Positions 1-14,840 are shown, counted from the stretch's first letter. The stretch is 64,000 nt of DNA from Hydractinia symbiolongicarpus (GCF_029227915.1 NC_079880.1:1924001-1988000), one strand, 5' to 3'. Numbers and translations are program-made. The notes: generated by a model from the sequence alone, not told the origin.

Positions 1-2189
1 CGCCGTAAATCCCGGGCTTGGCCCGTATAGTCAAAAGTATACAAAAAAAAGTACCCAGGGAGTAAACTCATTTCCCGAACGATTTTTTATATTATTTTTT
101 CACCACTAAAACGCATGAGACTTGTAGTTTTCAAAAATGTTTTCATTTTTGATGAGACGCTGAATAAAAGCAGTTTAATCGCCGGCAAACGAAAACCTGC
201 GATTTCCCTAAATCCCGGACTCGGCCCGTATAGTCAAAAGTATACAAAGAAAGTACCCAGGGAGTAAACTCATTTCCAGAACGATTTTTTAAATTATTTT
301 TTCACCACTAAAACGCATAAGACTTGAAGTTTTTAAAAATGTTTTCATTTTTGATGAGACGCTGAATAAAAGAAGTTTAATCGCCGGCAAACAAAAACCC
401 GCGATTTCCCGTAAATCCCGGGCTTGGCCCGTATAGTCAAAAGTATACAAAGAAAGTACCCAGGGAGTAAACTCATTTCCCAAACGATTTTTTGTATTAT
501 TTTTTCACCACTAAAACGCATGAGACTTGCAGTTTTCAAAAATGTTTTCATTTTTGATGAGACGCTGAATAAAAGCAGTTTAATCGCCGGCAAACGAAAA
601 CCTGCGATTTCCCTAAATCCCGGACTCGGCCCGTATAGTCAAAAGTATACAAAGAAAGTACCCAGGGAGTAAACTCATTTCCAGAACGATTCTTTAAATT
701 ATTTTTTCACCACTAAAACGCATGAGACTTGTAGTTTTTAAAAATGTTTTCATTTTTGATGAGACGCTGAATAAATGAAGTTTAATCGCCGGCAAACGAA
801 AACCTGCGATTTCCCGTAAATCCCGGGCTTGGCCCGTATAGTCAAAAGTATACAAAGAAAGTACCCAGGGAGTAAACTCATTTCCCGAACGATTTTTTAA
901 ATCATTTTTTCACCACTAAAACGCATGAGACTTGTAGTTTTCAAAAATGTTTTCATTTTTGATGAGACGCTGAATAAAAGAAGTTTAATCGCCGGCAAAC
1001 GAAAACCCGCGTTTTTCCGTAAATCCCGGGCTTGGCCCGTATAGTCAAAAGTATACAAAAAAAAAGTACCCAGGGAGTAAACTCATTTCCCGAACGATTT
1101 TTTAAATTATTTTTTCACCACTAAAACGCATGAGACTTGTAGTTTTTAAAAATGTTTTCATTTTTGATGAGACGCTGAATAAATGAAGTTTAATCGCCGG
1201 CAAACGAAAACCTGCGATTTCCCGTAAATCCTGGGCTCGGCCTGTATAGTCAAAAGTATACAAAGAAACTACCCAGGGAGTAAACTCATTTCCCGAACGA
1301 TTTTTTTAATTATTTTTTCACCACTAAAACGCATGAGACTTGCAGTTTTCAAAAATGTTTTCATTTTTGATGAGACGCTGAATAAAAGAAGTTTAATCGC
1401 CGGCAAACGAAAACCCGCGTTTTTCCGTAAATCCCGGGCTTGGCCCGTATAGTCAAAAGTATACAAAGAAAGTACCCAGGGAGTAAACTCATTTCCCGAA
1501 CAATTTTTTAAATTATTTTTTCACCACTAAAACGCATGAGACTTGTAGTTTTCAAAAATGTTTTCATTTTTGATGAGACGCTGAATAAAAGAAGTTTAAT
1601 CGCCGGCAAACGAAAACCCGCGTTTTTCCGTAAATCCCGGGCTTGGCCCGTATAGTCAAAAGTATACAAAAAAAAAGTACCCAGGGAGTAAACTCATTTC
1701 CCGAACGATTTTTTAAATTATTTTTTCACCACTAAAACGCATGAGACTTGTAGTTTTTAAAAATGTTTTCATTTTTGATGAGACGCTGAATAAATGAAGT
1801 TTAATCGCCGGCAAACGAAAACCTGCGATTTCCCGTAAATCCTGGACTCGGCCCGTATAGTCAAAAGTATACAAAGAAACTACCCAGGGAGTAAACTCAT
1901 TTCCCGAACGATTTTTTTAATTATTTTTTCACCACTAAAACGCATGAGACTTGCAGTTTTCAAAAATGTTTTCATTTTTGATGAGACGCTGAATAAAAGC
2001 AGTTTAATCGCCGGCAAACGAAAACCTGCGATTTCCCGTAAATCCCGGGCTTGGCACGTATAGTCGAATGTATACAAAGATAGTACCCTGTGAGTAAACT
2101 CATTTCCAGAACGATTTTTTAAATTATTTTTTCACCACTAGAACGCATAAGGATTGTAGTTTTTGAAAATGTTTTCATTTTTGATGAGA

Positions 2190-5073
2190 CGCTGAATAAA
2201 AAAAGTTTCATCGCCGGCAAACGAAAACCCGCGATTTCCCGTAAATCCCGGCTTCGTCCGTATAGTCAAAAGTATACAAAGAAAGTACCCAGGGAGTAAA
2301 CTCATTTCCCGAACGATTTTTTAAATTATTTTTTCACCACTAAAACGCATGAGACTTGTACTTTTCAAAAATGTTTTCATTTTTGATAAGACGCTGAATA
2401 AAAGAAGTTTAATCGCCGGCAAACGAAAACCCGCGTTTTTCCGTAAATCCCGGGCTTGGCCCGAATAGTCAAAAGTATACAAAAAAAGTACCCAGGGAGT
2501 AAACTCATTTCCCGAACGATTTTTTGTATTATTTTTTCACCACTAAAACGCATGAGACTTGTAGTTTTCAAAAATGTTTTCATTTTTGATGAGACGCTGA
2601 ATAAAAGCAGTTTAATCGCCGGCAAACGAAAACCTGCGATTTCCCTAAATCCCGAACTCGGCCCGTATAGTCAAAAGTATACAAAGAAAGTACCCAGGGA
2701 GTAAACTCATTTCCAGAACGATTCTTTAAATTATTTTTTCACCACTAAAACGCATGAGACTTGTAGTTTTTAAAAATGTTTTCATTTTTGATGAGACGCT
2801 GAATAAATGAAGTTTAATCGCCGGCAAACGAAAACCTGCGATTTCCCGTAAATCCCGGGCTTGGCCCGTATAGTCAAAAGTATACAAAGAAAGTACCCAG
2901 GGAGTAAACTCATTTCCCGAACGATTTTTTAAATTATTTTTTCACCACTAAAACGCATGAGACTTGTAGTTTTCAAAAATGTTTTCATTTTTGATGAGAC
3001 GCTGAATAAAAGAAGTTTAATCGCCGGCAAACGAAAACCCGCGTTTTTCCGTAAATCCCGGGCTTGGCTCGTATAGTCAAAAGTATACAAAAAAAAAGTA
3101 CCCAGGGAGTAAACTCATTTCCCGAACGATTTTTTAAATTATTTTTTCACCACTAAAACGCATGAGACTTGTAGTTTTAAAAAATGTTTTCATTTTTGAT
3201 GAGACGCTGAATAAATGAAGTTTAATCGCCGGCAAACGAAAACCTGCGATTTCCCGTAAATCCTGGACTCGGCCCGTATAGTCACAAGTATACAAAGAAA
3301 CTGCCCAGGGAGTAAACTCATTTCCCGAACGATTTTTTTAATTATTTTTCACCACTAAAACGCATGAGACTTGCAGTTTTCAAAAATGTTTTCATTTTTG
3401 ATGAGACGCTGAATAAAAGAAGTTTAATCGCCGGCAAACGAAAACCCGCGTTTTTCCGTAAATCCCGGGCTTGGCCCGTATAGTCAAAAGTATACAAAAA
3501 AAAAGTACCCAGGGAGTAAACTCATTTTCCGAACGATTTTTTAAATTATTTTTTCACCACTAAAACGCATGAGACTTGTAGTTTTTAAAAATGTTTTCAT
3601 TTTTGATGAGACGCTGAATAAATGAAGTTTAATCGCCGGCAAACGAAAACCTGCGATTTCCCGTAAATCCTGGACTCGGCCCGTATAGTCAAAAGTATAC
3701 AAAGAAACTACCCAGGGAGTAAACTCATTTCCCGAACGATTTTTTTAATTATTTTTTCACCACTAAAACGCATGAGACTTGCAGTTTTCAAAAATGTTTT
3801 CATTTTTGATGAGACGCTGAATAAAAGCAGTTTAATCGCCGGCAAACGAAAACCTGCGATTTCCCGTAAATCCCGGGCTTGGCACGTATAGTCGAATGTA
3901 TACAAAGAAAGTACCCTGTGAGTAAACTCATTTCCAGTACGATTTTTTAAATTATTTTTTCACCACTAGAACGCATAAGACTTGTAGTTTTTGAAAATGT
4001 TTTCATTTTTGATGAGACGCTGAATAAAAGAAGTTTAATCGCCGGCAAACGAAAACCCGCGATTTCCCGTAAATCCCGGCTTGGTCCGTATAGTCAAAAG
4101 TATACAAAGAAAGTACCCAAGGAGTAAACTCATTTCCCGAACGATTTTTTAAATTATTTTTTCACCACTAAAACGCCAGAGACTTGTAGTTTTCAAAAAC
4201 GTTTTCATTTTTGATGAGACGCTGAATAAAAGCAGTTTAATTGCCGGCAAACGAAAACCCGCGATTTCCCGTAAATCCCGGGCTTGGCACGTATAGTCGA
4301 ATGTATACAAAGAAAGTACCCTGTGAGTAAACTAATTTCCAGAACGATTTTTTAAATTATTTTTTCACCACTAAAACGCATAAGATTTGTAGTTTTTAAA
4401 AATGTTTTCATTTTTGATGAGACGCTGAATAAAAAAATTTTCATCGCCGGCAAACGAAAACCCGCGATTTCCCGTAAATCCCGGCTTGGTCCGTATAGTC
4501 AAAAGTATACAAAGAAAGTACCCAGGGAGTAAACTCATTTCCCGAACGATTTTTTAAATTATTTTTTCACCACTAAAACGCATGAGACTTGTACTTTTCA
4601 AAAATGTTTTCATTTTTGATAAGACGCTGAATAAAAGAAGTTTAATCGCCGGCAAACGAAAACCCGCGTTTTTCCGTAAATCCCGGGCTTGGCCCGAATA
4701 GTCAAAAGTATACAAAAAAAGTACCCAGGGAGTAAACTCATTTCCCGAACGATTTTTTGTATTATTTTTTCACCACTAAAACGCATGAGACTTGTAGTTT
4801 TCAAAAATGTTTTCATTTTTGATGAGACGCTGAATAAAAGCAGTTTAATCGCCGGCAAACGAAAACCTGCGATTTCCCTAAATCCCGGACTCGGCCCGTA
4901 TAGTCAAAAGTATACAAAGAAAGTACCCAGGGAGTAAACTCATTTCCAGAACGATTTTTTAAATTATTTTTTCACCACTAAAACGCATGAGACTTGTAGT
5001 TTTTAAAAATGTTTTCATTTTTGATGAGACGCTGAATAAATGAAGTTTAATCGCCGGCAAACGAAAACCTGCG
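2190..5073 (+). repeat. 11-mer duplication (offset ~2,233 bp)
   Basis: The segment at about 2190-2840 recurs at about 4423-5073 at an offset of 2,233, which is 11 monomers. Shared rare variants include gaataaaaaaa followed by ttcatcgccgg, cttgtacttttc with gataagacg, cccgaatagtc and ccctaaatcc. Differences are few: gcttcgtcc against gcttggtcc, cccgaactcgg against cccggactcgg, and gattcttt against gatttttt. The sequence between the copies is more diverged monomers of the same family. Confidence 0.7.
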
Positions 5074-5964
5074 ATTTCCCGTAAATCCTGGACTCGGCCC
5101 GTATAGTCAAAAGTATACAAAGAAACTACCCAGGGAGTAAACTCATTTCCCGAACGATTTTTTTAATTATTTTTTCACCACTAAAACGCATGAGACTTGC
5201 AGTTTTCAAAAATGTTTTCATTTTTGATGAGACGCTGAATAAAAGCAGTTTAATCGCCGACAAACGAAAACCCGCGATTTCCCGTAAATCCCGGGCTTGG
5301 CACGTATAGTCGAATGTATACAAAGAAAGTACCCTGTGAGTAAACTAATTTCCAGAACGATTTTTTAAATTATTTTTTCACCACTAAAACGCATGAGACT
5401 TGTACTTTTCAAAAATGTTTTCATTTTTGATAAGACGCTGAATAAAAGAAGTTTAATCGCCGGCAAACGAAAACCCGCGTTTTTCCGTAAATCCCGGGCT
5501 TGGCCCGAATAGTCAAAAGTATACAAAAAAAAGTACCCAGGGAGTAAACTCATTTCCCGAACGATTTTTTGTATTATTTTTTCACCACTAAAACGCATGA
5601 GACTTGTAGTTTTCAAAAATGTTTTCATTTTTGATGAGACGCTGAATAAAAGCAGTTTAATCGCCGGCAAACGAAAACCTGCGATTTCCCTAAATCCCGG
5701 ACTCGGCCCGTATAGTCAAAAGTATACAAAGAAAGTACCCAGGGAGTAAACTCATTTCCAGAACGATTTTTTAAATTATTTTTTCACTACTAAAACGCAT
5801 AAAACTTGGAGTTTTTAAAAATGTTTTCATTTTTGATGAGACGCTGAATAAAAGCAGTTTAATCGCCGGCAAACGAAAACCCGCGATTTCCCGTAAATCC
5901 CGGGCTTGGCACGTATAGTCGAATGTATACAAAAAAAGTACCCTGTGAGTAATCTAATTTCCAG

Positions 5965-7519
5965 AACGATTTTTTAAATTATTTTTTCACCACTAAAACG
6001 CATAAGATTTGTAGTTTTTAAAAATGTTTTCATTTTTGATGAGACGCTGAATAAAAGAAGTTTAATCGCCGGCAAACGAAAACCCGCAATTTCCCGTAAA
6101 TCCCGGCTTGGTCCGTATAGTCAAAAGTATACAAGGAAAGTACCCAGGGAGTAAACTCATTTCCCGAACGATTTTTTAAATTATTTTTTCACCACTAAAA
6201 CGCATGAGACTTGTAGTTTTCAAAAATGTTTTCATTTTTGATGAGACGCTGAATAAAAGAAGTTTAATCGCCGGCAAACGAAAACCCGCGTTTTTCCGTA
6301 AATCCCGGGCTTGGCCCGTATAGTCAAAAGTATACAAAAAAAAGTACCCAGGGAGTAAACTCATTTCCCGAACGATTTTTTAAATTATTTTTTCACCACT
6401 ATAACGCATGAGACTTGTAGTTTTCAAAATTGTTTTCATTTTTGATGAGACGCTGAATAAAAGCAGTTTAATCGCCGGCAAACGAAAACCTGCGATTTCC
6501 CTAAATCCCGGGCTTGGCACGTATAGTCGAATGTATACAAAGAAAGTACCCTGTGAGTAAACTAATTTCCAGAACGATTTTTTAAATTATTTTTTCACCA
6601 CTAAAACGCATGAGACTTGTACTTTTCAAAAATGTTTTCATTTTTGATAAGACGCTGAATAAAAGAAGTTTAATCGCCGGCAAACGAAAACCCGCGTTTT
6701 TCCGTAAATCCCGGGCTTGGCCCGAATAGTCAAAAGTATACAAAAAAAAGTACCCAGGGAGTAAACTCATTTCCCGAACGATTTTTTGTATTATTTTTTC
6801 ACCACTATAACGCATGAGACTTGTAGTTTTCAAAATTGTTTTCATTTTTGATGAGACGCTGAATAAAAGCAGTTTAATCGCCGGCAAACGAAAACCTGCG
6901 ATTTCCCTAAATCCCGGACTCGGCCCGTATAGTCAAAAGTATACAAAGAAAGTACCCAGGAAGTAAACTCATTTCTAGAACGATTTTTTAAATTATTTTT
7001 TCACCACTAAAACGCATAAGATTTGTAGTTTTTAAAAATGTTTTCATTTTTGATGAGACGCTGAATAAAAGAAGTTTAATCGCCGGCAAACGAAAACCCG
7101 CAATTTCCCGTAAATCCCGGCTTGGTCCGTATAGTCAAAAGTATACAAGGAAAGTACCCAGGGAGTAAACTCATTTCCCGAACGATTTTTTAAATTATTT
7201 TTTCACCACTAAAACGCATGAGACTTGTAGTTTTCAAAAATGTTTTCATTTTTGATGAGACGCTGAATAAAAGAAGTTTAATCGCCGGCAAACGAAAACC
7301 CGCGTTTTTCCGTAAATCCCGGGCTTGGCCCGTATAGTCAAAAGTATACAAAAAAAAGTACCCAGGGAGTAAACTCATTTCCCGAACGATTTTTTAAATT
7401 ATTTTTTCACCACTATAACGCATGAGACTTGTAGTTTTCAAAATTGTTTTCATTTTTGATGAGACGCTGAATAAAAGCAGTTTAATCGCCGGCAAACGAA
7501 AACCTGCGATTTCCCTAAA
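5965..7519 (+). repeat. Pentamer duplication (offset 1,014 bp)
   Basis: About 540 bases at 5965-6505 recur at 6979-7519. Both copies carry cataagatttgtag, cccgcaatttcccg, the rare acaaggaaagtaccc and cactataacgcatg with caaaattgttttc. The match stops where one copy continues with cccgggcttggcacg and the other with cccggactcgg, at a position inside the monomer. The shared segment is therefore a partial copy of a five-monomer unit. Confidence 0.7.
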
Positions 7520-8447
7520 TCCCGGACTCGGCCCGTATAGTCAAAAGTATACAAAGAAAGTACCCAGGAAGTAAACTCATTTCTAGAACGATTTTTTAAA
7601 TTATTTTTTCACCACTAAAACGCATAAGACTTGAAGTTTTTAAAAATGTTTTCATTTTTGATGAGACGCTGAATAAAAGAAGTTTAATCGCCGGCAAACA
7701 AAAACCCGCGATTTCCCGTAAATCCTGGACTCGGCCCGTATAGTCAAAAGTATACAAAGAAACTACCCAGGGAGTAAACTCATTTCCCGAACGATTTTTT
7801 TAATTATTTTTTCACCACTAAAACGCATGAGACTTGTAGTTTTCAAAAATGTTTTCATTTTTGATGAGACGCTGAATAAAAGAAGTTTAATCGCCGGCAA
7901 ACGAAAACCCGCGTTTTTCCGTAAATCCCGGGCTTGGCCCGTATAGTCAAAAGTATACAAAAAAAAAGTACCCAGGGAGTAAACTCATTTCCCGAACGAT
8001 TTTTTAAATTATTTTTTCACCACTATAACGCATGAGACTTGTAGTTTTCAAAATTGTTTTCATTTTTGATGAGACGCTGAATAAAAGCAGTTTAATCGCC
8101 GGCAAACGAAAACCTGCGATTTCCCTAAATCCCGGACTCGGCCCGTATAGTCAAAAGTATACAAAGAAAGTACCCAGGAAGTAAACTCATTTCTAGAACG
8201 ATTTTTTAAATTATTTTTTCACCACTAAAACGCATAAGACTTGAAGTTTTTAAAAATGTTTTCATTTTTGATGAGACGCTGAATAAAAGAAGTTTAATCG
8301 CCGGCAAACAAAAACCCGCGATTTCCCGTAAATCCTGGACTCGGCCCGTATAGTCAAAAGTATACAAAGAAACTACCCAGGGAGTAAACTCATTTCCCGA
8401 ACGATTTTTTTAATTATTTTTTCACCACTAAAACGCATGAGACTTGC
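7206..8447 (+). repeat. Tandem trimer, ~609-bp unit, two copies
   Basis: Bases 7206-7837 match 7816-8447. Shared variants are cactataacg, caaaattgttttc, cccaggaagtaaac, tttctagaacg, cttgaagttttt and gaaactacccag. The offset is 609 upstream and 610 downstream of a single A-tract (acaaaaaaaag against acaaaaaaaaag), and no other difference was noticed. The match is slightly longer than the unit, as expected for a true tandem duplication. Confidence 0.75.
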
Positions 8448-9959
8448 AGTTTTCAAAAATGTTTTCATTTTTGATTAGACGCTGAATAAAAGCAGTTTAA
8501 TCGCCGGCAAACGAAAACCCGCGATTTCCCGTAAATCCCGGGCTTGGCACGTATAGTCGAATGTATACAAAGAAAGTACCCTGTGAGTAAACTAATTTCC
8601 AGAACGATTTTTTAAATTATTTTTTCACCACTAAAACGCATGAGACTTGTACTTTTCAAAAATGTTTTCATTTTTGATAAGACGCTGAATAAAAGAAGTT
8701 TAATCGCCGGCAAACGAAAACCCGCGTTTTTCCGTAAATCCTGGGCTTGGCCCGAATAGTCAAAAGTATACAAAAAAAAGTACCCAGGGAGTAAACTCAT
8801 TTCCCGAACGATTTTTTGTATTATTTTTTCACCACTGAAACGCATGAGACTTGTAGTTTTCAAAAATGTTTTCATTTTTGATGAGACGCTGAATAAAAGC
8901 AGTTTAATCGCCGGCAAACGAAAACCTGCGATTTCCCTAAATCCCGGACTCGGCCCGTATAGTCAAAAGTATACAAAGAAAGTACCCAGGGAGTAAACTC
9001 ATTTCCAGAACGATTTTTTAAATTATTTTTTCACTACTAAAACGCATAAAACTTGAAGTTTTTAAAAATGTTTTCATTTTTGATGAGACGCTGAATAAAA
9101 GCAGTTTAATCGCCGGCAAACGAAAACCCGCGATTTCCCGTAAATCCCGGGCTTGGCACGTATAGTCGAATGTATACAAAAAAAGTACCCTGTGAGTAAT
9201 CTAATTTCCAGAACGATTTTTTAAATTATTTTTTCACCACTAAAACGCATAAGATTTGTAGTTTTTAAAAATGTTTTCATTTTTGATGAGACGCTGAATA
9301 AAAGAAGTTTAATCGCCGGCAAACGAAAACCCGCAATTTCCCGTAAATCCCGGCTTGGTCCGTATAGTCAAAAGTATACAAAGAAAGTACCCAGGGAGTA
9401 AACTCATTTCCCGAACGATTTTTTAAATTATTTTTTCACCACTAAAACGCATGAGTCTTGTAGTTTTCAAAAATGTTTTCATTTTTGATGAGACGCTGAA
9501 TAAAAGAAGTTTAATCGCCGGCAAACGAAAACCCGCGTTTTTCCGTAAATCCCGGGCTTGGCCCGTATAGTCAAAAGTATACAAAAAAAAGAACCCAGGG
9601 AGTAAACTCATTTCCCGAACGATTTTTTAAATTATTTTTTCACCACTATAACGCATGAGACTTGTAGTTTTCAAAATTGTTTTCATTTTTGATGAGACGC
9701 TGAATAAAAGCAGTTTAATCGCCGGCAAACGAAAACCTGCGATTTCCCTAAATCCCGGACTCGGCCCGTATAGTCAAAAGTATACAAAGAAAGTACCCAG
9801 GGAGTAAACTCATTTCCAGAACGATTTTTTAAATTATTTTTTCACCACTAAAACGCATGAGACTTGTAGTTTTTAAAAATGTTTTCATTTTTGATGAGAC
9901 GCTGAATAAAAGAAGTTTAATCGCCGGCAAACAAAAACCCGCGATTTCCCGTAAATCCC

Positions 9960-10600
9960 GGGCTTGGCCCGTATAGTCAAAAGTATACAAAGACAGTACC
10001 CAGGGAGTAAACTCATTTCCTGAACGATTTTTTATATTATTTTTTTACCACTAAACGCATGAGACTTGTAGTTTTCAAAAATATTTTCATATTTGATGGG
10101 ACGCTGAATAAAAGAAGTTTAATCGCCGGCAAACGAAAATCCGCGATTTCCCGTAAATCCCGGACTCGGCCCGTATAGTCAAAAGTATACAAAGAAAGTA
10201 CCCAGGGGGTAAACTCATTTCCCGAACGATTTTTTAAATTACTTTTTCACCACTAAAACGCATGAGACTTGTAGTTTTCAAGAATGTTTTCATTTTTGAT
10301 GAGACGCTGAATAAAAGCAGTTTAATCGCCGGCAAACGAAAACCCGCGATTTCCCGTAAATCCCGGGCTTGGCACGTATAGTCGAATGTATACAAAAAAA
10401 GTATCCTGTGAGTAATCTAATTTCCAGAACGATTTTTTAAATTATTTTTTAACCACTAAAACGCATAAGATTTGTAGTTTTTAAAAATGTTTTCATTTTT
10501 GATGAGACGCTGAATAAAAGAAGTTTAATCGCCGGCAAACGAAAACCCGCGATTTCCCGTAAATCCCGGCTTGGTCCGTATAGTCAAAAGTATACAAAGA
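9960..10600 (+). repeat. Dispersed three-monomer cassette, copy 1
   Basis: This is a run of three distinctive monomers: one with agacagtaccc, tcctgaacg and ttatattatttttttacc; one with aaatattttcatatttgatggg-type ends, cagggggtaaac and tcaagaatg; and one with the T6-to-aaccac change. The same order appears near 22136-22780 (offset 12,176, about 60 monomers) and 23960-24600 (a further 1,824, 9 monomers). The copies are near-identical although the DNA between copies 1 and 2 is not a simple duplication. Confidence 0.7.
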
Positions 10601-13600
10601 AACTACCCAGGGAGTAAACTCATTTCCCGAACGATTTTTTTAATTATTTTTTCACCACTAAAACGCATGAGACTTGCAGTTTTCAAAAATGTTTTCATTT
10701 TTGATGAGACGCTGAATAAAAGCAGTTTAATCGCCGGCAAACGAAAACCCGCGATTTCCCGTAAATCCCGGGCTTGGCACGTATAGTCGAATGTATACAA
10801 AGAAAGTACCCTGTGAGTAAACTAATTTCCAGAACGATTTTTTAAATTATTTTTTCGCCACTAAAACGCATGAGACTTGTACTTTTCAAAAATGTTTTCA
10901 TTTTTGATAAGACGCTGAATAAAAGAAGTTTAATCGCCGGCAAACGAAAACCTGCGTTTTTCCGTAAATCCCGGGCTTGGCCCGAATAGTCAAAAGTATA
11001 CAAAAAAAAGTACCCAGGGAGTAAACTCATTTCCCGAACGATTTTTTGTATTATTTTTTCACCACTAAAACGCATGAGACTTGTAGTTTTCAAAAATGTT
11101 TTCATTTTTGATGAGACGCTGAATAAAAGCAGTTTAATCGCCGGCAAACGAAAACCTGCGATTTCCCTAAATCCCGGACTCGGCCCGTATAGTCAAAAGT
11201 ATACAAAGAAAGTACCCAGGGAGTAAACTCATTTCCAGAACGATTTTTTAAATTATTTTTTCACCACTAAAACGCATAAGACTTGAAGTTTTTAAAAATG
11301 TTTTCATTTTTGATGAGACGCTGAATAAAAGCAGTTTAATCGCCGGCAAACGAAAACCCGCGATTTCCCGTAAATCCCGGGCTTGGCACGTATAGTCGAA
11401 TGTATACAAAAAAAGTACCCTGTGAGTAATCTAATTTCCAGAACGATTTTTTAAATTATTTTTTCACCACTAAAACGCATAAGATTTGTAGTTTTTAAAA
11501 ATGTTTTCATTTTTGATGAGACGCTGAATAAAAGAAGTTTAATCGCCGGCAAACGAAAACCCGCAATTTCCCGTAAATTCCGGCTTGGTCCGTATAGTCA
11601 AAAGTATACAAAGAAAGTACCCAGGGAGTAAACTCATTTCCCGAACGATTTTTTTAAATTACTTTTTCACCACTAAAACGCATGAGACTTGTAGTTTTCA
11701 AGAATGTTTTCATTTTTGATGAGACGCTGAATAAAAGCAGTTTAATCGCCGGCAAACGAAAACCCGCGATTTCCCGTAAATCCCGGGCTTGGCACGTATA
11801 GTCGAATGTATACAAAGAAAGTACCCTGTGAGTAAACTAATTTCCAGAACGATTTTTTAAATTATTTTTTCACCACTAAAACGCATGAGACTTGTACTTT
11901 TCAAAAATGTTTTCATTTTTGATAAGACGCTGAATAAAAGAAGTTTAATCGCCGGCAAACGAAAACCCGCGTTTTTCCGTAAATCCCGGGCTTGGCCCGA
12001 ATAGTCAAAAGTATACAAAAAAAAGTACCCAGGGAGTAAACTCATTTCCCGAACGATTTTTTGTATTATTTTTTCACCACTAAAACGCATGAGACTTGTA
12101 GTTTTCAAAAATGTTTTCATTTTTGATGAGACGCTGAATAAAAGCAGTTTAATCGCCGGCAAACGAAAACCTGCGATTTCCCTAAATCCCGGACTCGGCC
12201 CGTATAGTCAAAAGTATACAAAGAAAGTACCCAGGGAGTAAACTCATTTCCAGAACGATTTTTTAAATTATTTTTTCACCACTAAAACGCATAAGACTTG
12301 AAGTTTTTAAAAATGTTTTCATTTTTGATGAGACGCTGAATAAAAGCAGTTTAATCGCCGGCAAACGAAAACCCGCGATTTCCCGTAAATCCCGGGCTTG
12401 GCACGTATAGTCGAATGTATACAAAAAAAGTACCCTGTGAGTAATCTAATTTCCAGAACGATTTTTTAAATTATTTTTTCACCACTAAAACGCATAAGAT
12501 TTGTAGTTTTTAAAAATGTTTTCATTTTTGATGAGACGCTGAATAAAAGAAGTTTAATCGCCGGCAAACGAAAACCCGCAATTTCCCGTAAATTCCGGCT
12601 TGGTCCGTATAGTCAAAAGTATACAAAGAAAGTACCCAGGGAGTAAACTCATTTCCCGAACGATTTTTTAAATTATTTTTTCACCACTAAAACGCATGAG
12701 ACTTGTAGTTTTCAAAAATGTTTTCATTTTTGATGAGACGCTGAATAAAAGAAGTTTAATCGCCGGCAAACTAAAACCCGCGTTTTTCCGTAAATCCCGG
12801 GCTTGGCCCGTATAGTCAAAAGTATACAAAAAAAAAGTACCCAGGGAGTAAACTCATTTCCCGAACGATTTTTCAAATTATTTTTTCACCACTATAACGC
12901 ATGAGACTTGTAGTTTTCAAAAATGTTTTCATTTTTGATGAGACGCTGAATAAAAGAAGTTTAATCGCCGGCAAACGAAAACCCGCGATTTCCCGTAAAT
13001 CCCGGCTTGGTCCGTATAGTCAAAAGTATACAAAGAAAGTACCCAAGGAGTAAACTCATTTCCCGAACGATTTTTTAAATTATTTTTTCACCACTAAAAC
13101 GCCAGAGACTTGTAGTTTTCAAAAATGTTTTCATTTTTGATGAGACGCTGAATAAAAGCAGTTTAATCGCCGGCAAACGAAAACCCGCGATTTCCCGTAA
13201 ATCCCGGGCTTGGCACGTATAGTCGAATGTATACAAAGAAAGTACCCTGTGAGTAAACTAACTTCCAGAACGATTTTTTAAATTATTTTTTCACCACTAA
13301 AACGCATAAGATTTGTAGTTTTTAAAAATGTTTTCATTTTTGATGAGACCCTGAATAAAAAAAGTTTCATCGCCGGCAAACGAAAACCCGCGATTTCCCG
13401 TAAATCCCGGCTTGGTCCGTATAGTCAAAAGTATACAAAGAAAGTACCCAGGGAGTAAACTCATTTCCCGAACGATTTTTTAAATTATTTTTTCACCACT
13501 AAAACGCATGAGACTTGTACTTTTCAAAAATGTTTTCATTTTTGATAAGACGCTGAATAAAAGAAGTTTAATCGCCGGCAAACGAAAACCCGCGTTTTTC

Positions 13601-14840
13601 CGTAAATCCCGGGCTTGGCCCGAATAGTCAAAAGTATACAAAAAAAAGTACCCAGGGAGTAAACTCATTTCCCGAACGATTTTTTGTATTATTTTTTCAC
13701 CACTAAAACGCATGAGACTTGCAGTTTTCAAAAATGTTTTCATTTTTGATGAGACGCTGAATAAAAGCAGTTTAATCGCCGGCAAACAAAAACCTGCGAT
13801 TTCCCGTAAATCCCGGGCTTGGCACGTATAGTCGAATGTATACAAAGAAAGTACCCTGTGAGTAAACTCATTTCCAGAACGATTTTTCAAATTATTTTTT
13901 CACCACTAGAACGCAAAAGACTTGTAGTTTTTGAAAATGTTTTCATTTTTGATGAGACGCTGAATAAAAGAAGTTTAATCGCCGGCAAACGAAAACCCGC
14001 GATTTCCCGTAAATCCCGGCTTGGTCCGTATAGTCAAAAGTATACAAAGAAAGTACCCAAGGAGTAAACTCATTTCCCGAACGATTTTTTAAATTATTTT
14101 TTCACCACTAAAACGCCAGAGACTTGTAGTTTTCAAAAACGTTTTCATTTTTGATGAGACGCTGAATAAAAGCAGTTTAATTGCCGGCAAACGAAAACCC
14201 GCGATTTCCCGTAAATCCCGGGCTTGGCACGTATAGTCGAATGTATACAAAGAAAGTACCCTGTGAGTAAACTAATTTCCAGAACGATTTTTTAAATTAT
14301 TTTTTCACCACTAAAACGCATAAGATTTGTAGTTTTTAAAAATGTTTTCATTTTTGATGAGACGCTGAATAAAAAAAGTTTCATCGCCGGCAAACGAAAA
14401 CCCGCGATTTCCCGTAAATCCCGGCTTGGTCCGTATAGTCAAAAGTATACAAAGAAAGTACCCAGGGAGTAAACTCATTTCCCGAACGATTTTTTAAATT
14501 ATTTTTTCACCACTAAAACGCATGAGACTTGTACTTTTCAAAAATGTTTTCATTTTTGATAAGACGCTGAATAAAAGAAGTTTAATCGCCGGCAAACGAA
14601 AACCCGCGTTTTTCCGTAAATCCCGGGCTTGGCCCGAATAGTCAAAAGTATACAAAAAAAAGTACCCAGGGAGTAAACTCATTACCCGAACGATTTTTTG
14701 TATTATTTTTTCACCACTAAAACGCATGAGACTTGTAGTTTTCAAAAATGTTTTCATTTTTGATGAGACGCTGAATAAAAGCAGTTTAATCGCCGGCAAA
14801 CAAAAACGTGCGATTTCCCTAAATCCCGGACTCGGCCCGT

